A stretch of 64,000 bases of DNA from UMGS1590 sp963558655. GTDB lineage: Bacteria; Bacillota; Peptococcia; Peptococcales; Peptococcaceae. Below the pieces are notes generated by a model, which ran no database searches, had not been told where the DNA came from, and was given only the letters and a program-made list of their open reading frames with translations. Location of the stretch: NCBI GenBank assembly GCA_963558655.1, contig CAUWHJ010000004.1, positions 1 through 64,000 of the forward strand, given 5' to 3'. Shown piece after piece: positions 22,690 through 32,092 of this stretch. The translations under genes and the position numbers were made by a program. The first letter of the stretch is position 1. Each line of letters starts with the position of its first letter.

Positions 22690-25099
22690 AAACGACAGCA
22701 GCGGTGTTGTGAAAAAGCTGGCTCGCCGCACGTTGACAAGTGATCGCAAAAGTGCACGTTTCCTGATTCTGACCATAGCGGCGGCAATGGCGATGGTATT
22801 TGGCATTGCCTTGGTTTCTGCCGGATTGGCAGAAGAGGCGAAAGACCCTTACCGTGCACAAGCGCAGGTGAGCGTGCTGGCGCCGAGCGAAACGCAGTTG
22901 GCGGCGCTGCATTCGGCCGAAGAGATAGAATGGGTGGGCGAATATGCAGCGCTGGGATACTCGTATCAAGAGGGTGCCGAGTTGTTTGTGATTTACGCCG
23001 ACGAAAACTATCTGACCAAGCAGTCACCGCTTAGTTATACGGGTACGTTGCCGCAAGCAGCTGATGAGGTGATGCTTGAGCAGGATTATTTAACGCGAGA
23101 AGGCATTGATGCGGCACCGGGCGATGAGGTGGCGCTGGATCTCACAGGTTTGGGCGATGTTGCCACCTATCGTCTCAGCGGCATTGCTGAAAGCGATGCG
23201 TCTGAACGCAGCAGTTACACGGTTTATGTGAGCAAACCGCTGGCGCAGCACATTGCTGAGCAAACCATGGCGGGACAGTGGCAGATGACGGCATACACGC
23301 GTCTGGCTACGGACGAGATTTCTGCCGATGCGCTCACAGCGTTTGCACAGAACGTCATGACGCCGCTTGGCGTGGACAGCCGACAAATTTTTCTTACCGA
23401 TTATTTTGCGGCCATGGCTGGTGCGCTGGGCGGTGGTTTACATCTTTCAATTCCGCTTTTGGCATTGGTGACCGGCGGGCTTGCTGGTATTATTATTTAC
23501 GGTGTATTCTATACGATGATTGCCAAGAAGGTGCAAACCCTTGGGCAGTTGCGAACCATTGGCATGACAACCAAACAAGTGCGCCGTATGATGCGGCGCA
23601 ATGGCCGCCTGCTTGCCTGGAAAGGGATTGTTTTGGGCTTGGTACTGGGGCTTATTGTGGGTGTGGTTGTCAGCCCGAGCGGCTTTCGTGTGCATACAGC
23701 GCTGCTTTATGCCATAGCGAGTGCGCTGTTTATTCGTCTGGCGGTGGCGTGCGCCATGTGGCGGCCGGTGCGGATTGCCGCTAAGACGTCACCGGTGGAA
23801 GGGGCACGTTATCAGAGCACGCAGCAACGGCGCAAAAAAACGCGCCGGCATCATCATACGCTGACACCAGCGCGCCTGGCACGTATCAATCTGAGCCGCC
23901 ATTTGGCAAAAACGGTGTTTACAATGGTGGCTTTGGCTGCCAGCGGTGTTCTCTTTTTAACGCTGGCAACAGTGGCTGACTCCACCAGCGCAGAAAAACA
24001 GGCACGTTTTGAGTATTTTCCGTATGGCGACATAGAAATCAACTTGCAGCATCTTGAGCGCTCCACCTTTGATGCCAACGGTGAATACAATTATGGCACA
24101 CGGCTGCAAGTTGAAGATAACCCGCTCTCAGACCCAGCGCTTATTGATGAGCTGATGGCGATTCCGGGGGTGGAAGCGGTTACGCCGCATAAAGGCCTCT
24201 ATGCAGGCATCAGCATACAGCTGTCGGCGATGGATATTTTGGGGCGGAGCGAGACCGTGCCGCTTATCGACAGAAACGACTTTGAACACATTGCTTCGTT
24301 GTTATCACCTACGGTGGATTACGATGTACTGTGTCAGGAAAATGCCGTTCTTATCAATGATGACTATGGCAAAGCCGGCGATACAGTCACCATCGAAGTG
24401 CGCGGCAAAGACGGTGAGCCGTATAGCTATGAAGCGCCAGTGGTGGCAAGTTATGATGCTGCGGCGCTGATGGAAGCGTATCCGCTTGTGCCGGGGCTGC
24501 CCACTTTTCTTATGACCACAGACACTGCCACAGCGCTCACTGGCGTGCGCGATTATACAGGAATGCTCACGATTGACTGTGCCGAGGGTGCCTATGAATC
24601 GGTACGGGAGCAGGTGATGCAGCTTGCAGATGCGTCAGATGAAGTGGACGAAAATGACATTTCGCAAACGATTGCAAACATCGAAACACGCAATGAGAGC
24701 ACCATGCGTAATTTGCGTATCGTGGCGATGATACTCTTTCTTTTCGGCAGCATCAGCATCGCCAATACGCTTGTGGTGGATATGCACAACCGTCGCCGTG
24801 ACTTTGCGCTGCTCGGCGCTGTTGGCGCAACACAGAAACAGCTGCGGCAGATGCTTGCCTGGGAGATGGGTGTTCTTATTGGCGGTGCTGGTGGTTTAAG
24901 TGTGCTTGGTGCAGTGGTGGCGAGCGCTGTCAGTTTGCACCATATTGAAGCCACGCACCATTGTGTGCAGCTGGCACTGCCGTGGGCTGCGTTTGTTTCG
25001 TTTCTTGTGCTTTTGCTGGTGATTGCCGTCATGCTCACTGTGTATAGCGGCAAGCAACTTGCTCGGCGCAGTGCGCTTTTGGACCTGCGTGACGAATAA
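22673..25099 (+). CDS. ABC transporter permease 2, duplicated FtsX type
   Basis: The 808-residue permease has the 8-helix plan of MacB-like exporters: a first helix near 30-50, a large outer domain, FtsX core 1 near 240-360 (LGQLRTIGMTTKQVRRMM), a basic linker rich in Lys, Arg and His around 395-425, a fifth helix near 430, a second outer domain, and FtsX core 2 at the C-terminus (RDFALLGAVGATQKQL). It partners with the preceding ATPase. A basic linker this strong is not obvious in the paralogue at 10100. GGGAGGAGGGG precedes ATG 22673. Probably exports or protects against a membrane-active compound. Confidence 0.92.
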   Translation: MKWPFENDSSGVVKKLARRTLTSDRKSARFLILTIAAAMAMVFGIALVSAGLAEEAKDPYRAQAQVSVLAPSETQLAALHSAEEIEWVGEYAALGYSYQEGAELFVIYADENYLTKQSPLSYTGTLPQAADEVMLEQDYLTREGIDAAPGDEVALDLTGLGDVATYRLSGIAESDASERSSYTVYVSKPLAQHIAEQTMAGQWQMTAYTRLATDEISADALTAFAQNVMTPLGVDSRQIFLTDYFAAMAGALGGGLHLSIPLLALVTGGLAGIIIYGVFYTMIAKKVQTLGQLRTIGMTTKQVRRMMRRNGRLLAWKGIVLGLVLGLIVGVVVSPSGFRVHTALLYAIASALFIRLAVACAMWRPVRIAAKTSPVEGARYQSTQQRRKKTRRHHHTLTPARLARINLSRHLAKTVFTMVALAASGVLFLTLATVADSTSAEKQARFEYFPYGDIEINLQHLERSTFDANGEYNYGTRLQVEDNPLSDPALIDELMAIPGVEAVTPHKGLYAGISIQLSAMDILGRSETVPLIDRNDFEHIASLLSPTVDYDVLCQENAVLINDDYGKAGDTVTIEVRGKDGEPYSYEAPVVASYDAAALMEAYPLVPGLPTFLMTTDTATALTGVRDYTGMLTIDCAEGAYESVREQVMQLADASDEVDENDISQTIANIETRNESTMRNLRIVAMILFLFGSISIANTLVVDMHNRRRDFALLGAVGATQKQLRQMLAWEMGVLIGGAGGLSVLGAVVASAVSLHHIEATHHCVQLALPWAAFVSFLVLLLVIAVMLTVYSGKQLARRSALLDLRDE

Positions 25100-25104
25100 T
25101 GCTT

Positions 25105-25141
25105 ATGCCGGTATCTGTCCGCAACAGATGCCGGTATTTTT
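25105..25141 (+). terminator. Intrinsic terminator
   Basis: ATGCCGGTATCTGT (25105-25118) faces ACAGATGCCGGTAT (25124-25137) with two wobble or mismatched positions, then TTTT. Confidence 0.7.
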
Positions 25142-25295
25142 GTGCGCTCATGAGGAAACTATGGTCAGTATGCGACTGGTTGCAGATGCTTACCCATGGT
25201 ACAATTTTTCGGCGCGGTCAAATGATAGAACATCTGTGGCCGCTGTCATTATTTATAGTGTTATAGCATTATTCAGGAAGGATGGAGCGTGATCA

Positions 25296-26513
25296 ATGAA
25301 CACCGTTGAAAACATCAAAAAACAGAAATTTCTCGGCAAAACAGGGACCGTCCTGTTCATTATTCTGATGAATATGTTCATACCTTTGTCTACGGATCTC
25401 TATTTGCCAGCGCTGCCAACCATGAGCAGTCATTTTAATGCGTCGGCGTCGCTTATTAACCTGACGCTGGTGAGCTTTTTCTTCTTCTTTGCGTTTGGCA
25501 CCATTTTTCTGGGGCCGTTTTGCGACAAATATGGCCGCCGCAAGGTGCTTATTTTGTCAAGCGCCCTGTATATGCTGGCAAGCGCTTGCTGTGCGCTGGC
25601 GCCAAATGTGTATGTGATGATTATTGCACGAATTTTGCAGGGGATTAGTGCCGGTGGGATTATTTCGGCTTCCACGGTGCTCGTTAAAGACTGCTTCGCT
25701 GGCCGTCAGCGTGAAACCATTCTTGCGGTTGTGCAGTCGGCGGCAGGGTTGGCGCCAATGCTTGCGCCGGTGCTGGGGGCATTGCTCTTAAAGATTACCG
25801 ACTGGCGCGGTGCCTTTGAAGTGCTCACGGTTGCAGGCTTTGTGTGTCTGGTGCTTTCACTGCTGTATCAAGAAACCTTGCCGGCAGAAGAACGCCTTCA
25901 GGAATCGGCGTTTGCGTCCCTTGGCAAGCTCGTTAAAGTTGGCAAGAACAAGGGCTTCATTCTACCATGTATCATTTTTTCGCTGTATAACTTTGCATTC
26001 ATGGGCTATATTTCGGTATCATCGTATATCTATGTGGACTTTTTCGGGCTCAGCGAGCAGATGTACAGCTATTTCTTTGCAGCCAATGCGCTGCTTTCGC
26101 TGCTTGGGCCTATCATTTATGTGCGCTTTCTGGCGAAAGGTGCGAAGCAGAAGCTCGTTTATACGTGCTTTACGGTTTATCTTGTGGCGGGCGCCATTCT
26201 GCTTCTCTTTGGGCAGCTTATGCCGCTTCTTTTCTGGATTGGCTTTGCGCCATTTACCTTCTGCGGCGCATTGATTCGTCCGTTCAGTTTCAACCTTTTG
26301 CTCGACCAGCAGGAGGGGGACACCGGTTCGGCGTCGTCGCTGCTCAATGGCATTTTCACTGTTGTCGGCAGCATTGGTATGATGAGCGTTTCTCTGTTTT
26401 CAAATGGTGTGCTTGGTCTTGGCAGTGTTGTTTTTGTCAGCGGTCTTATCAGTTTGCTGGCTTGGACGCTGCTCATGCGTTCTAAGATTACCATTATTGG
26501 CTTGAATGACTGA
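25296..26513 (+). CDS. MFS multidrug transporter, Bcr/CflA type
   Basis: The 405-residue protein has 12 predicted membrane helices. The motif after helix 1 (STDLYLPALPTM) is the hallmark of Bcr/CflA drug:proton antiporters, and motif A appears as GPFCDKYGRRKV between helices 2 and 3. It probably exports bicyclomycin-like or other small antimicrobials by proton antiport. It stands alone between a terminator at 25105 and one at 26519. The 196 bp upstream contain a possible -10 region (TATAGT near 25255) but no clear regulator gene. Confidence 0.9.
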   Translation: MNTVENIKKQKFLGKTGTVLFIILMNMFIPLSTDLYLPALPTMSSHFNASASLINLTLVSFFFFFAFGTIFLGPFCDKYGRRKVLILSSALYMLASACCALAPNVYVMIIARILQGISAGGIISASTVLVKDCFAGRQRETILAVVQSAAGLAPMLAPVLGALLLKITDWRGAFEVLTVAGFVCLVLSLLYQETLPAEERLQESAFASLGKLVKVGKNKGFILPCIIFSLYNFAFMGYISVSSYIYVDFFGLSEQMYSYFFAANALLSLLGPIIYVRFLAKGAKQKLVYTCFTVYLVAGAILLLFGQLMPLLFWIGFAPFTFCGALIRPFSFNLLLDQQEGDTGSASSLLNGIFTVVGSIGMMSVSLFSNGVLGLGSVVFVSGLISLLAWTLLMRSKITIIGLND

Positions 26514-26518
26514 GTGTG

Positions 26519-26553
26519 TGCTCACGCGTGATGATAGCGCGTGAGCATTTTTT
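26519..26553 (+). terminator. Intrinsic terminator
   Basis: TGCTCACGCG (26519-26528) pairs with CGCGTGAGCA (26538-26547), followed by TTTTTT. Confidence 0.92.
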
Positions 26554-26645
26554 GTGAAATGGCGCACTGCACTCAGGAAAAAATTGCGCTTTAGCGGATT
26601 GTATATTACACTGAAAAAGAGTGCTGCAGAAGAGGAGCGAGGATA

Positions 26646-27248
26646 GTGAAAGAGCTGGATTATTATACTGTGAATGGCGCATTGGGCTGGAGCCAGGATT
26701 GGTTTGCTGACTGGCGCTTGCATATTGGCGGCTGTGGTGCGGTGACAGCGTGTGATGCCTGTCTTTTGCTGGCGCGGGATAAGGGACTGAGTGCGCTCTA
26801 TCCATACGACCCTCAAGAAGTGCGCTGGCAGGACTATTTGTCTTTTGCACGACACATGGGAAAAGCATATTTGTGGCCGCGTTTTATGGGTATTGACACT
26901 TTAGCGGCTTACCTGGAAGGATTTTTGGCGTATTGCCAGGACGCTGGCGTGAGAACGCTGAGCGCCGAGGGGCTTGGCGGTGATGCCTTCTGGCAGGAAG
27001 CGGCGCAGCTTGTCAGGACGCAGATTGATGACGGCATTGTTGTGCCGTTTTTGCTGCTGCATCACAAAGACAAAGCCTTTGCCGATTTTCAGTGGCACTG
27101 GTTTAATCTGGCTGGTTACGAGGTGGCGCAAGGACGTTTCCTGGTTAAGGCCGTCACCTATGGTCAGGCGTTTTGGCTGGACCTTGAGCGCCTTTGGCAA
27201 ACGGGTCATCGCAAAAAGGGCGGCATGATTCGCTTGTTGGTATCGTGA
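26646..27248 (+). CDS. Uncharacterised protein, possible papain-fold (C39-like) enzyme
   Basis: The 200-residue protein starts with GTG and a GAGGAGCGAGG ribosome site. I cannot assign it to a family with certainty. C30 lies in GGCGAVTACD, a helix-start pattern like the catalytic Cys of C39-type papain folds; H151 lies in QWHWFNLAGYEV and D179 in FWLDLERLW, giving the C-H-D order expected. No signal peptide or membrane segment. It is a single-gene unit with its own terminator. It could be a peptidase, transglutaminase-like protein, or an inactive relative. Confidence 0.6.
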   Translation: MKELDYYTVNGALGWSQDWFADWRLHIGGCGAVTACDACLLLARDKGLSALYPYDPQEVRWQDYLSFARHMGKAYLWPRFMGIDTLAAYLEGFLAYCQDAGVRTLSAEGLGGDAFWQEAAQLVRTQIDDGIVVPFLLLHHKDKAFADFQWHWFNLAGYEVAQGRFLVKAVTYGQAFWLDLERLWQTGHRKKGGMIRLLVS

Positions 27249-27254
27249 GAAAGT

Positions 27255-27287
27255 CTCCACGCTGAGTGGCTGGCGCGGAGCTTTTTT
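27255..27287 (+). terminator. Intrinsic terminator
   Basis: CTCCACGC faces GCGCGGAG (one A-C mismatch), loop TGAGTGGCTG, then CTTTTTT. Confidence 0.75.
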
Positions 27288-27374
27288 ATGGTTCAGCCAG
27301 GCGTTCTTGAGAGACGGGGCAGAATGTGCCATAATATGGAGGCGAAAAGGAGAAATATAGAAGGAGGAGTTTGC

Positions 27375-29099
27375 GTGAGCGATACATTCAAAAAAATGTT
27401 AAGTTACTACAAACCCTATATGGGAATGTTTTTGGCTGATATGTTATTTGCAACGCTGTCGGCGGCGGTGGCGTTAATCATTCCTTTGGTGGTACGCTAT
27501 GTGACCTCAACGCTCATCTATGAACCGCGCGAGGTTATTTTGCAGCAAACGCTGTACATCGCAGCAGGCTTGTTGACGCTCTTAGCGGTGGACTGTTTCA
27601 GCCGTTTTTTCATTGGCAATTATGGCCATGTGATGGGGGCGAAGATTGAGTATAATATGCGAGCGGAAGTTTTTGACCATTTGCAAAAGTTGTCGTTCTC
27701 ATTTTATGATGATGCAAAAGTGGGGCAGCTCATGAGTCGTGTCACCAATGACCTTTTTGACATCACTGAGTTGCTGCACCACGGACCGGAAAACATCATT
27801 CTTTCGCTGCTCAAAATCATTGGTGCTTTTGTGATTTTGGTGAGCATCAACGCTCAGCTGGCGTTGGCGGCATTTATTATTTTGCCGGTGATGTTTGTCT
27901 TTGCTTTTGTTCTGAACAAGCGTATGCGCCGTGCATCACGTCGCAATCGTGAAAAAATCGCAGAAATCAACGCACAGATTGAGGACAATCTGGCGGGGAT
28001 TCGTGTGGTGAAATCTTTTGCCAACGAACAGGAAGAAAATCGCAAATTTTCGGTGGGCAACAACGGCTTTTTGGCAGCGAAACGAAACAGCTATCATTAT
28101 ATGGGTATGTTTCAGGCAGGAGTTGGCTTTTTTTCTCTGCTCATTCAGGTAAGCGTCATCATCACCGGTTGTGTGCTTATTGCCGGCGGCCATTTGGATA
28201 TTCCAGATTTGGTCACCTTTCTTTTGTACATTAGCGTGTTTACTGAACCAATCACCACCTTGGTTAATTTTACAGAGCAGTTTCAAAACGGCTACACGGG
28301 CTTTGAGCGTTTTCGTGAGCTGATGGCGATTGAGCCGGATATTGCAGATAGTCCAAACGCTGTGCCGCTTGGGCAGGTGCGTGGAGATATTTGCTTTGAT
28401 AACGTGTCTTTTCATTACAAAGAAAATCAGGAGGAAGTGCTGCAACATATCAATTTGCAAGTGCCAGCCGGTGCCTATGTGGCACTTGTTGGTTCTTCGG
28501 GCGCTGGGAAAACAACGCTGTGCTCGCTGATTCCGCGTTTCTATGATGTATCGGCTGGGCGCATCACCGTTGATGGTCATGATGTGCGTGATGTCACGTT
28601 GAAAAGCCTGCGTGACAACATTGGCATTGTGCAGCAAGATGTGTATTTGTTTGCCGGCACTATTTATGAAAACATTCTTTATGGAAAGCCCGACGCTACA
28701 CCGGAAGAAGTGATTGCAGCGGCGAAAAATGCCAATGCTCACGATTTTATCATGGCTTTTCCAGATGGCTACGACACCGACATTGGGCAACGAGGCATCA
28801 AGCTTTCCGGCGGGCAGAAACAACGCCTGTCCATTGCACGTGTTTTCTTAAAAAATCCACCGATTCTTATTTTCGACGAAGCAACCTCGGCGCTGGACAA
28901 TGAAAGTGAACGCATCGTTCAAGAAAGTCTGGAACGCCTTGCTGTACATCGCACCACCTTTGTCATTGCTCATAGATTATCGACCATTCAAAATGCGGAA
29001 CGGATTTTGGTGCTCACAGAAGATGGCATCAGCGAATCAGGCACCCATGACGAACTGCTGGCGAAAGATGGTGTGTATGCCAAACTCTATCATATGTAG
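27375..29099 (+). CDS. ABC exporter, fused permease-ATPase (MsbA/BmrA type)
   Basis: The 574-residue half-transporter has six membrane helices in residues 1-310 (type IV exporter fold), then a nucleotide-binding domain with Walker A GSSGAGKTT, Q-loop GIVQQDVYLFAGTIYENI, signature LSGGQKQRLSIARVF, Walker B ILIFDEATSALD and switch His in VIAHRLSTI. It works as a homodimer exporting lipids, drugs or peptides. The GTG at 27375 is taken as start since AAGGAGGAG is just upstream and the protein then begins as usual for the family. It is a lone half-transporter gene, so it is not an obvious heterodimer pair. Confidence 0.93.
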   Translation: MSDTFKKMLSYYKPYMGMFLADMLFATLSAAVALIIPLVVRYVTSTLIYEPREVILQQTLYIAAGLLTLLAVDCFSRFFIGNYGHVMGAKIEYNMRAEVFDHLQKLSFSFYDDAKVGQLMSRVTNDLFDITELLHHGPENIILSLLKIIGAFVILVSINAQLALAAFIILPVMFVFAFVLNKRMRRASRRNREKIAEINAQIEDNLAGIRVVKSFANEQEENRKFSVGNNGFLAAKRNSYHYMGMFQAGVGFFSLLIQVSVIITGCVLIAGGHLDIPDLVTFLLYISVFTEPITTLVNFTEQFQNGYTGFERFRELMAIEPDIADSPNAVPLGQVRGDICFDNVSFHYKENQEEVLQHINLQVPAGAYVALVGSSGAGKTTLCSLIPRFYDVSAGRITVDGHDVRDVTLKSLRDNIGIVQQDVYLFAGTIYENILYGKPDATPEEVIAAAKNANAHDFIMAFPDGYDTDIGQRGIKLSGGQKQRLSIARVFLKNPPILIFDEATSALDNESERIVQESLERLAVHRTTFVIAHRLSTIQNAERILVLTEDGISESGTHDELLAKDGVYAKLYHM

Positions 29100-29105
29100 A
29101 ATGTG

Positions 29106-29138
29106 GAGCGTTTACCATGAAAGGTGAACGCTCTTTTT
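29106..29138 (+). terminator. Intrinsic terminator
   Basis: GAGCGTTTACC (29106-29116) pairs with GGTGAACGCTC (29123-29133, one wobble), followed by TTTTTC. Confidence 0.85.
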
Positions 29139-29212
29139 CGTTGGCTTCTTCTTGCGTGTTGCGGCTATGTGTTGTATGTTGTATGGTAGAAAGAGAAAGG
29201 ACGTGACACCTT

Positions 29213-29755
29213 ATGACATTTAGAGAACTTATTATGAAACGCCGCAGCCGTCGCACTTACACGGGTGCAGTCATTCCGGAAGAAACCTTGCAGCAAATCA
29301 TTGAAGCTGGGCTTTTGGCGCCAACAGGGCGCAATTTGCACCCTAATGACATCATCGTTGTGCGCGATAAGGCCATGCTTGAGCAACTGGCGCAGGCGAA
29401 AACCGGTGGTTCGGCACTGCTGGCTGGTGCAGACGCTGCGCTGGTTGTGCTGGGCGACACTGCCTGCTCCGACACTTGGGTGGAAGACGGTGCGATTATG
29501 ATGGCTTATATGCAGCTGGCTGCTGAAGAACTCGGAGTGGGTAATTGTTGGGTGCAGATTCGTAACCGTTTTGCCAAGACACTTTTGCCCGATGGCACAA
29601 ACCAACCGTCAAATGCATTTGTGCGTGAAGCCTTGCACATTCCTGCGCCTTATGAGGTGCTGGCCATTCTGGCGTTGGGCAAAAGCAAAGAAGAACGTCC
29701 GCTGCATACCGCTGAGGAGCTTGACCACAGTAAGGTGCATAGCGAGCAATTTTGA
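29213..29755 (+). CDS. Nitroreductase family protein
   Basis: The 180-residue FMN-dependent nitroreductase fold starts with the typical ELIMKRRSRRTYTG (FMN phosphate contacts), has LAPTGRNLHP in place of the usual SAPSAxNxQP, and ends with LALGKSKEER. Such enzymes use NAD(P)H to reduce nitro compounds, quinones or flavins. The very short form fits the small anaerobe type. AAAGGACGTGA lies before the ATG. No partner gene is evident; the NimA-like protein at 35050 is another possible nitro-compound defence gene. Confidence 0.9.
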   Translation: MTFRELIMKRRSRRTYTGAVIPEETLQQIIEAGLLAPTGRNLHPNDIIVVRDKAMLEQLAQAKTGGSALLAGADAALVVLGDTACSDTWVEDGAIMMAYMQLAAEELGVGNCWVQIRNRFAKTLLPDGTNQPSNAFVREALHIPAPYEVLAILALGKSKEERPLHTAEELDHSKVHSEQF

Positions 29756-29776
29756 CGAGGACAAATGCATTATTGG

Positions 29777-29805
29777 TTGAAATCTCAGACAAATTGTGTT
29801 ATCTT
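29777..29805 (+). promoter_or_regulatory. Promoter of the CBS/CorC protein gene
   Basis: TTGAAA (29777-29782), 17 bp, TATCTT (29800-29805), with an AT-rich discriminator. Start codon at 29857. Confidence 0.5.
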
Positions 29806-29856
29806 ATAAAATAAATATTTATATCCTATTAAGAAAGCAGAGTTGATGATTTCCTT

Positions 29857-31113
29857 ATGGACAGTAGTTTGCTTGGCATGATTGTTGCCATTGTGATTCT
29901 CGTGATGGGTTCGGCCTATTTTTCCGCAACAGAGACGGCCTTTACCTCGCTTAATACCATTCGTTTGAAAACCTGGGCGGAAAATGGCAATAAGCGCGCC
30001 GCTCGTGCGTTAGCCTTGGAAGAGGATTACGATAAACTGCTCTCAAGTATTTTGATTGGTAACAACATTGTCAACATCACCGCCACCACGATTTCGACCT
30101 TGCTCTTTACAAAGTTATTTGTGACCTATGGTGCCACCATTTCCACAGTGGTTATCACCATCGTTGTGTTGATTTTCGGTGAAATTTCGCCAAAGAGTAT
30201 AGCTAAAGAATTTCCGGAACGTTTTGCTATGTTTTCGGCGCCGTTTCTGAGTGTGGTCGTTGCAATTTTAACACCGCTGAACTTTCTGTTCAGTCAGTGG
30301 AAAAAATTGTTATCAAAAATTTTCAAGCCATCTAATGATGACGGTATCACTGAAGAAGAACTCATGGGCATTGTTGATCAGGCAGAAAGTGAAGGTGGTC
30401 TTGACGCTCATGAAGGTGATCTTATTCGTGCTTCCATTGAGTTCAATGAGCTTGAAGTGGCTGATATTCTGACACCGCGTGTCGATATTGTTGCCGTTGA
30501 TGAAGAAGCAAGCGTGCAGGAAGTTGGGGCCCTTTTTGTGGAAAATGGCTTCTCGCGTTTGCCGGTGTATAATGAAACGATTGACAACATCATCGGTGTT
30601 ATCCATCAGAAAGATTTCTATAAGGCACGTGTGCGCGGTGAAGATCGCGTGGGCATGATGAAATCGCCTGTTGTTTACACAACGCCAAGTACGAAGATTT
30701 TCAAACTTCTGCGTGAATTGCAAATGAACAAAGTGCATATGGCTGTTGTTGTTGACGAATACGGTGGCACCGAAGGTATTGTGACCTTGGAAGACATTCT
30801 TGAAGAGCTTGTCGGTGAAATATGGGACGAACACGACGAAGTGGTTGAAGCATTCAAAAAGCAGGCTGATGGCAGCTACCTTGTCGATTGCACTGCGGAC
30901 CTCGATGATATGTACGACCTCTTCCAAGTGAAAGGCAAGTGCGAAGCCTCCACCGTCTCCGGCTGGGTACTTGAACAGATTGACCGCATTCCGGATGTTG
31001 GCGATCGTTTTAGCGCAGAAGGGCTGGACGTTGTGGTCACACAAGTAGACAACCGCCGTGTTATTGAAATACGTGTTCAACGAATGGCTGAGGACGTTAC
31101 TGAAGAAGCATAA
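29857..31113 (+). CDS. CNNM-domain / CBS / CorC-HlyC membrane protein (UPF0053)
   Basis: The 418-residue protein of the hemolysin-C / CorC group has an N-terminal DUF21 (CNNM) membrane domain with three to four helices (about 1-150; SAYFSATETAFTSLN and FGEISPKSIAKEFPERFA are family signatures), a CBS pair (about 200-330; DILTPRVDIVAVD and VVVDEYGGTEGIVTLEDILEELVGE), and a C-terminal CorC_HlyC domain. It is probably a magnesium or divalent-metal efflux or sensing protein. Monocistronic, with weak ribosome site and AT-rich leader. Ends in a terminator shared with the convergent hydrolase gene. Confidence 0.93.
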   Translation: MDSSLLGMIVAIVILVMGSAYFSATETAFTSLNTIRLKTWAENGNKRAARALALEEDYDKLLSSILIGNNIVNITATTISTLLFTKLFVTYGATISTVVITIVVLIFGEISPKSIAKEFPERFAMFSAPFLSVVVAILTPLNFLFSQWKKLLSKIFKPSNDDGITEEELMGIVDQAESEGGLDAHEGDLIRASIEFNELEVADILTPRVDIVAVDEEASVQEVGALFVENGFSRLPVYNETIDNIIGVIHQKDFYKARVRGEDRVGMMKSPVVYTTPSTKIFKLLRELQMNKVHMAVVVDEYGGTEGIVTLEDILEELVGEIWDEHDEVVEAFKKQADGSYLVDCTADLDDMYDLFQVKGKCEASTVSGWVLEQIDRIPDVGDRFSAEGLDVVVTQVDNRRVIEIRVQRMAEDVTEEA

Positions 31114-31162
31114 AAAAATACCATCGCAAGTGATGACGTGGTCGCTTGCGATGGTATTTTTT
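31113..31162. terminator. Bidirectional terminator
   Basis: A long stem, AAATACCATCGCAAG facing CTTGCGATGGTATTT, has A-runs and T-runs at both ends, between convergent genes. Confidence 0.92.
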
Positions 31163-31868
31163 ATGCAGCGCGATCGGCTGTGAAGGCGCAGATGGCATCG
31201 ACGGTGGCGGCTTGTTGTTCGGCAGCGCTGATGGTTGCCTGGGCATCGCCTTTTTGTGCGCCATAGTTGCCAAATTGGGCGTGGTTGCCGCCTTCGATGA
31301 CGATAACGTTGTCTGTATAATCTACTTTTTCAGCAACGCTTGTGTTTAGTGAGCCATAGATGGTGAGGGTGTCGCTGATGGGGTAGTCACCATAAAGATA
31401 GGCGCCGAGCAAGATAAGGCCATCAAGCTGATCGGGGTGGTCGGCAGCATAGCTGGAGGCCATGGCACCGCCCATGGAGTGACCGGCCAGATACCAGTGG
31501 TCAATTTCCGGGTGAGCGGAGATGATATCGCTGGCGGCGTCTGTGTCAAAGATGGTCATATTAAACGGCATTTTGGCAAGGAAACAGGTATAGCCGGTGT
31601 CGCGCAAGGTATCCAGAAGCGGGAGATAGGCTTCGGCTTCTACTTTCGCACCCGGATAAAAGAGTATGGCAGTGTCCGAGGGGGCATCAGGCGTGAGCGT
31701 GATGAGTGTGTCGGTTTCGTGCACGCCGCTTTCATCAAGCACTGCAAGAGCGGTGGCATCCGCATGGTAGTAGTTGTTGACGTAAAGGACGAAAGCAGCT
31801 GCGCCTGCGAGCACCAAGGCGAATAAGATGATGAGGAGCCGTTTCGGCCAACGGCGATGGTTGTTCAA
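31161..31868 (-). CDS. Membrane-anchored alpha/beta hydrolase
   Basis: The protein of about 235 residues has one N-terminal membrane helix (RLLIILFALVLAGAAAFVLYV) and an outward alpha/beta hydrolase domain (Abhydrolase_5-like): LFYPGAKVEAEAY, nucleophile elbow GHSMGGAM, a late acidic residue and His in EGGNHAQFGNY. Probably a surface-anchored esterase or lipase-like enzyme. TTG 31868 is selected since AAGAAGG lies 9 bases upstream; GTG 31877 directly follows that site and would add three residues. Longer upstream extensions run into low-quality sequence. Confidence 0.82.
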   Translation of the reverse strand: MNNHRRWPKRLLIILFALVLAGAAAFVLYVNNYYHADATALAVLDESGVHETDTLITLTPDAPSDTAILFYPGAKVEAEAYLPLLDTLRDTGYTCFLAKMPFNMTIFDTDAASDIISAHPEIDHWYLAGHSMGGAMASSYAADHPDQLDGLILLGAYLYGDYPISDTLTIYGSLNTSVAEKVDYTDNVIVIEGGNHAQFGNYGAQKGDAQATISAAEQQAATVDAICAFTADRAA

Positions 31869-31990
31869 TGTGTACACCTTCTTTCTGAGAATACTACGAG
31901 TGTAGTGGAGTGGCGCGTGAACGTCAAGCGTTAGTGTGGACATTTTACCACGATTGGTGGAAAAATATTGGCATGAGAGCCGTTTTGTTT

Positions 31991-32018
31991 TTGCATTTAC
32001 TCGGAATTGTGGTAAAAT
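31991..32018 (+). promoter_or_regulatory. Promoter of putP
   Basis: TTGCAT (31991-31996), 16 bp, TAAAAT (32013-32018). Confidence 0.55.
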
Positions 32019-32026
32019 ATACATAA

Positions 32027-32048
32027 TGTGCCGCTTTACAGCGGCACA
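32027..32048 (+). promoter_or_regulatory. 5-prime UTR hairpin of putP
   Basis: TGTGCCGCT (32027-32035) and AGCGGCACA (32040-32048) form a perfect 9-bp stem with a 4-base loop at the very start of the predicted transcript. No T-tract follows, so it is more likely to stabilise the mRNA, or be an operator, than to terminate. Confidence 0.5.
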
Positions 32049-32092
32049 GAAAAAACAGATGATCACTATCATCAGAAAGGGAGAACTATTTT

